From assembly GCA_050014815.1 (NCBI GenBank), contig JBEKCP010000134.1, forward strand, positions 1-10,823: 10,823 nt of DNA, read 5' to 3'. Each line of letters starts with the position of its first letter. The stretch's first letter is position 1. Source of the stretch: JBEKCP01 sp050014815. Lineage in GTDB: Bacteria > Planctomycetota > Planctomycetia > Pirellulales > Thermoguttaceae. Position numbers and translations under genes: made by a program. Shown here in pieces: positions 6,089-10,823 of this stretch. The notes below the pieces were generated by a model. That model saw only the letters and a program-made list of their open reading frames with translations, did no database searches and was not told the DNA's origin.

Positions 6089-7338
6089 GAGGAGCCTTCT
6101 ATTTGAGCCAGAAGTTCGGAAACGACATGCTCGACGGAGAACGCCTCGAGAATGCGCCGTCTTCCGGCCTCGCCGATGGTTCGCCGTAGGTTGACGTTGG
6201 AGACCAGTTGCGCGATGGCGTTGGCCAGCGCCGTGGCATCTTGGGGTGGAACGAGGATCCCGGCGCCGTCATGGAGGAGTTCGGGAATCCCCCCCGTAGT
6301 GGTCGAGACCACCGGGATCCCGTGAGCCATCGCTTCCATCAAGGAGACAGGAATGCCTTCATGAAGGTCATTGCCCAGGTCGACGCTCGGCAGGACGACC
6401 AGATCGATTTTCTTGGCCTCATAGAGTCCCAGCACCTTGTCATGGCTGGTGAATCCCAGGAACTGGACCCTGTCTTCGAGAGACAGCCTGGATACCATGG
6501 CCCGAAGCTCCGTCTCCAGGTGCCCTACCCCGCCAATCGCCAGAAGGCAAGGGACCAGGCGGCCTTTCAGGATCGCCATGGCTTCTATCAAGTACTTGAG
6601 CCCCTTGACCGGGCGAAGGTTGGCCAGACAGAACACGACCATCGGTCCGTCAGGGCGCTCCCCGGCGGGCAACGAGGCCGGTGGCCGAACGCCAAGATGG
6701 ATAACCGGGGCTCGGGGTGCCGGGAGGCGCACGCCGAGCGACTCCGCCATTTTTCGACCGCTCATCGAGATGAACCGTACGAAGGCAGCCCGGGAAGCCT
6801 TGACTGGCAAGAGATTGTTGTCTGCGATGTCGCCCCGATGGGCTGTGCAACTCCAAGGAATGCGGGAAACAATGCTCGCCACCATGGCCATGGTGGCAGT
6901 CGTTGAGATCCAATGGGCGTGGATGTGGTCGGCCCGCCAACTTCGCGCGACGCGTCCCAACCACAACCCCTTCGGGTACACGGCCAGATTCTTGCGCAGG
7001 ACTCGAAGGCTATTGGAATGCAGCAGCAGGCCCAGCGCCCGCAGCGCAGCGATCGGGTTCCGCAGCAACTCGGCAACCGCCGCCGCCAGAATTCGCCATG
7101 AGACGATCGGCTGGCAAAGACTCAAGTCGGCCAGTTCTTGTGCATCATGGTGCATGACCGGGCCGGCGGGCGAGCGAGGCACGATCCGAACGTCCCATCC
7201 CCGCCGCGTTAACTCCTCGACCTCGGGGATGAAGAACGGCTCACCGACGCCGAACGGAAACATCGCGGTGACGTAAAGGAGTCTTGGGCGATCGTGGCGT
7301 GCCCCCGTCGCTCCAACTGTCGCCGCAACACCAGACAT
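6082..7338 (-). CDS. Glycosyltransferase family 4-type (GT-B fold)
   Basis: A 418-residue retaining glycosyltransferase. I chose ATG 7338 because GGGAGGAG lies eight bases upstream; a TTG 12 codons earlier would run through this site. N-terminal domain: RLLYVTAMFPFGVGEPFFIPEVEEL (19-43) and DHIHAHW (137-143); His167 in TAHRGD is a likely active-site residue. C-terminal GT4 domain: VVFCLANLRPVKGLKYLIEAM (234-254), VQFLGFTSHDKVLGLYEAKKIDLVVLPS (291-318), and the E-x7-E motif in HEGIPVSLMEAMAHGIPVVST (326-346; E327, E335), followed by GGIPELLHDGAGILVPPQD (349-367), the usual nucleotide-sugar and phosphate-binding region. It should add one sugar to the lipid-linked chain at the cytoplasmic face. 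Its stop overlaps the start of the phosphoglycosyl transferase. Donor and acceptor are unknown. Confidence 0.93.
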   Translation of the reverse strand: MSGVAATVGATGARHDRPRLLYVTAMFPFGVGEPFFIPEVEELTRRGWDVRIVPRSPAGPVMHHDAQELADLSLCQPIVSWRILAAAVAELLRNPIAALRALGLLLHSNSLRVLRKNLAVYPKGLWLGRVARSWRADHIHAHWISTTATMAMVASIVSRIPWSCTAHRGDIADNNLLPVKASRAAFVRFISMSGRKMAESLGVRLPAPRAPVIHLGVRPPASLPAGERPDGPMVVFCLANLRPVKGLKYLIEAMAILKGRLVPCLLAIGGVGHLETELRAMVSRLSLEDRVQFLGFTSHDKVLGLYEAKKIDLVVLPSVDLGNDLHEGIPVSLMEAMAHGIPVVSTTTGGIPELLHDGAGILVPPQDATALANAIAQLVSNVNLRRTIGEAGRRRILEAFSVEHVVSELLAQIEGSSC

Positions 7339-7346
7339 CTTACATG

Positions 7347-7354
7347 CTCCTCCC
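7347..7354 (-). promoter_or_regulatory. Strong ribosome-binding site that sets a start
   Basis: The minus strand reads GGGAGGAG eight nucleotides before ATG 7338. It is the best Shine-Dalgarno match seen in the window and supports ATG 7338 over the upstream in-frame TTG at 7374. It lies in the 23-bp gap after the stop of the preceding glycosyltransferase. Confidence 0.8.
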
Positions 7355-7361
7355 AACCTGA

Positions 7362-8651
7362 TCAGGGCCCGCAAGGCCCCGCTTCGCGCCCTATAGCCAC
7401 GAGGTTCTCCAGATAGGCCATCATTCCGGCATACACTTTCTCGGCGACAAATCGGTCCTCGAAGACGCGACGGGCATTCTCCGCCAGTCGCGCCGACTCG
7501 GCGCGGCTTGTACAGAGATCGCCCAGAATGGCTGCAAGGGCATCGGCATCCCCATAGTCATAAGCCACGCCGCACTGCTCCTCCGCAACCAGGCGGGCGA
7601 GCACGCCGCGATTCGGGCTGGAAATGACGGGCAAGCCTGCGCTCATGTACTCGATGGCTTTGTTGTTGATCGTGGCGAGGAAATCATAACGATTCGGCAA
7701 GGGATCGAGGCCGAAGCTGGAACGCCGCATGAGAACGTAAATCGCCGCAGCGTCCACCCAGCCCGGAAAGATGACGGTCGGCAAGTCGGCGGCGAGGCGC
7801 CGCAAGGATTCCAACCGGTCGCCCGTTCCGCAAAGCACAAAACGCAGAGGGCTCCCTTGTGTATGGAGTCTGTGAGCAGCGCGCAACACGGTTTCCAGAT
7901 CGAGCTGCCGGCCGAAGGTCCCGACAAAACAGGCGATTGGGCAAGCGGCGTCGGCAAGGACGCCTTGCTCTTGCCAGAACTGTTCCGCGGCCTGGAGCTT
8001 TTCCTGGGAGGGAGCCGTGGAGGTGTACCCCATCGGGAAGCCCCGGTCAAGGGCGGTCTTCGTTCGGCGCCCCCGCTTCAACCCCCAGTCCACGAATGCC
8101 TCGGTAATACCCACAATCGCCGTGGCCCCCTCACATGCTGTCCGGCCCGCGCGGAACATCGGCTCCAAGAGCAATCTCGCCAGGGGGCGGGCCGGGGCCG
8201 GTACAGTGTCCACGAATATGTCCGGCCACATGTCACGCATGTCCAGCACCACAGGCACTCCTGTCTCATGGCCGTATCGCACCGCTTCCAAACATAAGCC
8301 GATCGTCGGCAGCGCAGCGACAATGATATCTGGGCGAGACTCGTCGCTCCTGGACAATCGGGCGAATTGGCGAGAGATCTGTCGATGATCCCGGAGCCGG
8401 GCCAAGGACAAGTTGGAACGGTATCCGCAGCCGTGCAGGAACCGGATCCGCAGACGATCACGGACCGTGACCGTGCGGTTGTCGTCGAACCAGTGTTTCT
8501 TGCGGAAATGGTCGAAGGTTGAAGTCCACCAAGTCACGTCATGCCCGTGACGGGCCAGAAAGCCGGCGAAGTAGCCCGTCCGGTGCGGGCGATCATGAAC
8601 GCCTTCCTGCACGGGCACCGGTTCGCCAATGGTTACGAGCCAGACATTCAT
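7362..8651 (-). CDS. WbuB-like glycosyltransferase (GT4 type, GT-B fold)
   Basis: A 429-residue glycosyltransferase from ATG 8651. This start fits the family, whose members begin close to the first beta strand (MNVWLVTIGEPVPVQEG). An in-frame GTG at 8729 has a better ribosome site and would add 26 residues. N-terminal domain: HRTGYFAGFLARHGHDVTWWT (23-43), and VVLDMRDMWPDIF (134-146), which is the DxRDxWPD motif of WbuB-like enzymes. C-terminal domain: CFVGTFGRQLDLETVLRAAHRL (241-262), VIFPGWVD (293-300), and LATINNKAIEYMSAGLPVISS (325-345), where N330, K331 and E334 form the nucleotide-sugar site. WbuB and relatives act in O-antigen and capsule assembly, often on N-acetyl-amino sugars. It follows the GT-C membrane protein and precedes a second GT4 enzyme with a 23-bp gap. 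The exact sugar is not known. Confidence 0.92.
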   Translation of the reverse strand: MNVWLVTIGEPVPVQEGVHDRPHRTGYFAGFLARHGHDVTWWTSTFDHFRKKHWFDDNRTVTVRDRLRIRFLHGCGYRSNLSLARLRDHRQISRQFARLSRSDESRPDIIVAALPTIGLCLEAVRYGHETGVPVVLDMRDMWPDIFVDTVPAPARPLARLLLEPMFRAGRTACEGATAIVGITEAFVDWGLKRGRRTKTALDRGFPMGYTSTAPSQEKLQAAEQFWQEQGVLADAACPIACFVGTFGRQLDLETVLRAAHRLHTQGSPLRFVLCGTGDRLESLRRLAADLPTVIFPGWVDAAAIYVLMRRSSFGLDPLPNRYDFLATINNKAIEYMSAGLPVISSPNRGVLARLVAEEQCGVAYDYGDADALAAILGDLCTSRAESARLAENARRVFEDRFVAEKVYAGMMAYLENLVAIGREAGPCGP

Positions 8652-8758
8652 CGGCTTCTCGATAAGAACCCCGTCGCGATCAGGAAGAACGGCCGCTTGC
8701 ATCAGTCTCTTGGCGACGTTCAGTACCACACGGGTTTTCCTCAAGGCTCGCACTGTCT

Positions 8759-10150
8759 TTATTGCGTCGGCGACACGCGAGCACCTGTGGCCTTGAGGCG
8801 AATCGAGCAACAAGCGGCCTCCACAGTGATTCCGGCCCAGATCAGCATGAGTGGAAGAACTGGGAAGCGGTATCGCTCCCCTTGAGCTCCGCCGCCGATC
8901 GCGTTGATGCCCAGATCATAGAAGACCAAGAGGATCGTGAACAAGTAGAAAGCCCATTGTTGTTTCCAGTCCTTCGGGGGTGGCGCCAGCGCCAGGACCC
9001 ACAGCGGAAAGCACAAGACGAACAATGGGCCGCGCACCAGGCGGACATAGGCGTCATCCCGGTCGAAAGCTGCGAAGGCCACACGGACCACCTGCTCGAT
9101 AGGGACGAAAAGACTCTTGACGAACCTCTTCGCCCAACACACGGCCACGGCCCGCGGATGGTCCATCACTATTTCTCTCAATATCTTACCGGCGGCCGCG
9201 TCTATTTCTCCCCGAGTGAGAGCGTTGACAGGCCGGCCAGCGATCGCCGCAATTCTAGCATTGAAAGCTTCCCGGCGTCTTGCCGTTTCTTCCCTCGATT
9301 TAGGCTCGCCATGGAACCCCACCTCATCCACCCAATCTTTCGCCAACTGCCATCGCAGACTCATTCCAGCATGGACTGTGCGAGCCGACCTTTGCTCCTG
9401 CCACCAGCCAACGGTCGCCGCGGCCAGCCCACACCCGGCGCAAACCACGATGTGCGACCACGGAACACGTGATGCGAATCGCCGCACGAAGAACGGCAAC
9501 AACGGTAGAAGGATCACCAGCGGAAGGAATGTGGGCCTGGTGAGCAAGGTTAGACCGAGCGAAACGCCGGTGCCAGTTCCCCAGCGCCGCGACCTCCCGA
9601 AGCACAAGCCGTAAAGAAACAGGGTGAAGAGCAGAGCCGCCTGGAAATCCGAGAGCAACCTCATCGCCATGCCGAAACCAGCCAAGAAGAACACCGCCGC
9701 CATTGTGATCTTGATTGCCAGGCGAGTGTGGGGGCCGATGCGCGCCAGAAAGCTCCAGAAGGTCGATAAGAACACCATATTGAGACACAATTGCACCGCC
9801 AGCGCGAACCGATATCCGTGCTTCTCTCCGCCGATGCCCAAACATGCGGCAAGAAACAACGGATAGCCGACCGTCCGACTTTCCCCGATGGGGGGCATGC
9901 CGGAAATCAGCAGCCCTTTTGCAACCCGCACGTAGTCCTCCGTGTCCCCTCCAAGAAACTGCTTGCGAAACTCGTCTGTGCTGAGAGAGCACGCCCAGAA
10001 GAAGGCAATTGTCTCCAGCAGGAACGCAAGTACGAGAAGGACAGCCAGCATCCGTCGGCGTGTCAGCGGTCCTGAACTCCGATGAGGTTCCACGCGTGTC
10101 GTCTCCATCACGGTCGCGGGATGTCTGTTACGGGGATCCTTGCTTAGCAT
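8759..10150 (-). CDS. Multi-pass membrane glycosyltransferase, GT-C/ArnT-like
   Basis: A 463-residue membrane protein from ATG 10150, which overlaps the methyltransferase stop as ATGCTAA. Later ATG codons at 10108 and 10051 are possible starts because the first 30 residues are hydrophilic. TM1 lies at about 34-56. The first outer loop holds LGGDTEDYVRVAKGLL (67-81), with the acidic cluster (D69, E71, D72) typical of the GT-C catalytic loop, followed by SRTVGYPLFLAACLG (91-105), a known GT39/PMT-like pattern. More hydrophobic spans lie at about 115-135, 147-165, 168-184, 195-222, 232-250, 374-390 and 398-418, with a last one after GERYRFPVLPLMLIWAG (424-440), also a family hallmark. Residues 251-370 form a large soluble-looking loop. 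GT-C enzymes use polyprenyl-phosphate sugars as donors outside the membrane. It may instead be only a relative without activity. Confidence 0.8.
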   Translation of the reverse strand: MLSKDPRNRHPATVMETTRVEPHRSSGPLTRRRMLAVLLVLAFLLETIAFFWACSLSTDEFRKQFLGGDTEDYVRVAKGLLISGMPPIGESRTVGYPLFLAACLGIGGEKHGYRFALAVQLCLNMVFLSTFWSFLARIGPHTRLAIKITMAAVFFLAGFGMAMRLLSDFQAALLFTLFLYGLCFGRSRRWGTGTGVSLGLTLLTRPTFLPLVILLPLLPFFVRRFASRVPWSHIVVCAGCGLAAATVGWWQEQRSARTVHAGMSLRWQLAKDWVDEVGFHGEPKSREETARRREAFNARIAAIAGRPVNALTRGEIDAAAGKILREIVMDHPRAVAVCWAKRFVKSLFVPIEQVVRVAFAAFDRDDAYVRLVRGPLFVLCFPLWVLALAPPPKDWKQQWAFYLFTILLVFYDLGINAIGGGAQGERYRFPVLPLMLIWAGITVEAACCSIRLKATGARVSPTQ

Positions 10151-10823
10151 CTGATCGGAACCGCGGGCTTTGCGCCCACATACGCCAGTTTTCCCCAGCC
10201 GATCTTTTGATTTTCGGTAGCGAAATGTTGTTCGAGAAGTGCTAGAATCTCCGCGGGGTGCGACAACCATGTCTCATAAGTGGATCTTTCCAGCTCAGCC
10301 ATAATCGCAAACGCATCGAGTTTTTGGCTGACCTGCCGGGCAAGGCGTGTCTCGCAGACAGCATGCACCAACTTGAGGAACAAAGTGCGCCACGGCTCGA
10401 CCACGACGAACCGACCACCAGGCCTCAGGACACGCAGCGCTTCCAATACGCATGCCTCGAGATCGGCGGGAAAGGAATGAAGATGGTGCAGGCCCCCCTG
10501 GACGATAAGCAGATCGCGAGAATCGCGCTCGAAAGGGAGCTGTCGGCAATCACAGACATAGGTCTTTGCCGGTCCATGGTATCTCTCCAATAGCGCCCCA
10601 GAGAGATCGACGCCTTCCAGGTTGTGGAAACCCAGCCGGCCCAGTGCAATCAGTCCGTTTCCCCGCCCACAGAACAACTCGACAACGCGGCCTTCTTTCG
10701 GCCAGCGATGGGCTCCCAACTGCGACAGGCGTCTGATGAATTGTGCGACCTCCTCCCGGGGCGTTTCAAAACGAAGATATGCCTCTTCCCAGGCGTCGTC
10801 GACGCAGTGACGTGATTCGTGGA
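10144..10823 (-). CDS. Class I SAM-dependent methyltransferase (5' end outside window)
   Basis: The reading frame stays open to the right edge of the window, and the residues upstream of the first possible TTG start (10719) look coding (AWEEAYLRFETPREEVAQFI), so the gene begins beyond 10823; about 225 residues are visible. SAM-binding motif I is VVELFCGRGNGLIALGRLG (about 46-64 of the visible part). The acidic end of strand 2 is GVDLS, motif III is VCDCRQLPFE, motif IV is LLIVQGGLHHLHSF, and LRVLRPGGRFVVVEPW is the post-I region typical of the Methyltransf_11/25 type. It probably O- or N-methylates a sugar or sugar-lipid in the same pathway, but the target cannot be read from the sequence. 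Its stop overlaps the start of the membrane glycosyltransferase, which supports a shared transcript. Confidence 0.88.
   Translation of the reverse strand, partial: HESRHCVDDAWEEAYLRFETPREEVAQFIRRLSQLGAHRWPKEGRVVELFCGRGNGLIALGRLGFHNLEGVDLSGALLERYHGPAKTYVCDCRQLPFERDSRDLLIVQGGLHHLHSFPADLEACVLEALRVLRPGGRFVVVEPWRTLFLKLVHAVCETRLARQVSQKLDAFAIMAELERSTYETWLSHPAEILALLEQHFATENQKIGWGKLAYVGAKPAVPIRC

Overview
This window is a piece of a bacterial cell-surface polysaccharide (exopolysaccharide, capsule or O-antigen type) biosynthesis cluster. The DNA is G+C-rich. Every gene I can support lies on the minus strand, so the cluster is transcribed from right to left. Eleven genes are packed with short gaps or stop/start overlaps, which looks like one long operon; both end genes run off the window. 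No tRNA, rRNA, CRISPR, transposase or phage gene was seen. The style (GTG/TTG starts, a G+C-rich palindromic intergenic repeat, and a degenerate NodB-like protein beside a GNAT protein) would fit Planctomycetota or a similar environmental lineage. That placement is a weak inference from memory, not a sequence match.

In transcription order, the right end (10823 to 7362) holds a SAM-dependent methyltransferase (5' end outside the window), a multi-pass GT-C-like membrane glycosyltransferase and a WbuB-like GT-B glycosyltransferase. The middle (7338 to 4737) holds a second GT4-type glycosyltransferase, a small monotopic phosphoglycosyl transferase of the PglC/WcaJ catalytic-domain type that would start the glycan on undecaprenyl phosphate, and a small GNAT acetyltransferase. 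The left part (4730 to 1) holds a DegT/DnrJ/EryC1/StrS sugar aminotransferase, a transketolase split into N- and C-terminal subunits that overlap by ATGA, a polysaccharide-deacetylase-like (NodB-fold) protein, and a second GNAT-like protein cut by the window edge.

Taken together: the aminotransferase, the GNAT and perhaps the transketolase pair make or modify an unusual (amino)sugar; the phosphoglycosyl transferase loads the first sugar on the lipid carrier; the two cytoplasmic GT4 enzymes extend it; the GT-C protein may add a sugar from a polyprenyl-linked donor; and the methyltransferase, deacetylase-like and GNAT proteins decorate the product. No sugar-nucleotide dehydratase, flippase, polymerase or export gene is visible here, so these should lie outside the window.

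The most interesting non-coding structure is a roughly 155-bp imperfect inverted repeat at 3429-3583, between the aminotransferase and the transketolase genes. One arm contains the likely ribosome-binding site of the transketolase N subunit. The most interesting biochemical point is the split thiamine-diphosphate enzyme embedded in a sugar-assembly operon beside an aminotransferase. I see no clear evidence for a wholly new type of system; the rest is a plausible but ordinary polysaccharide locus.
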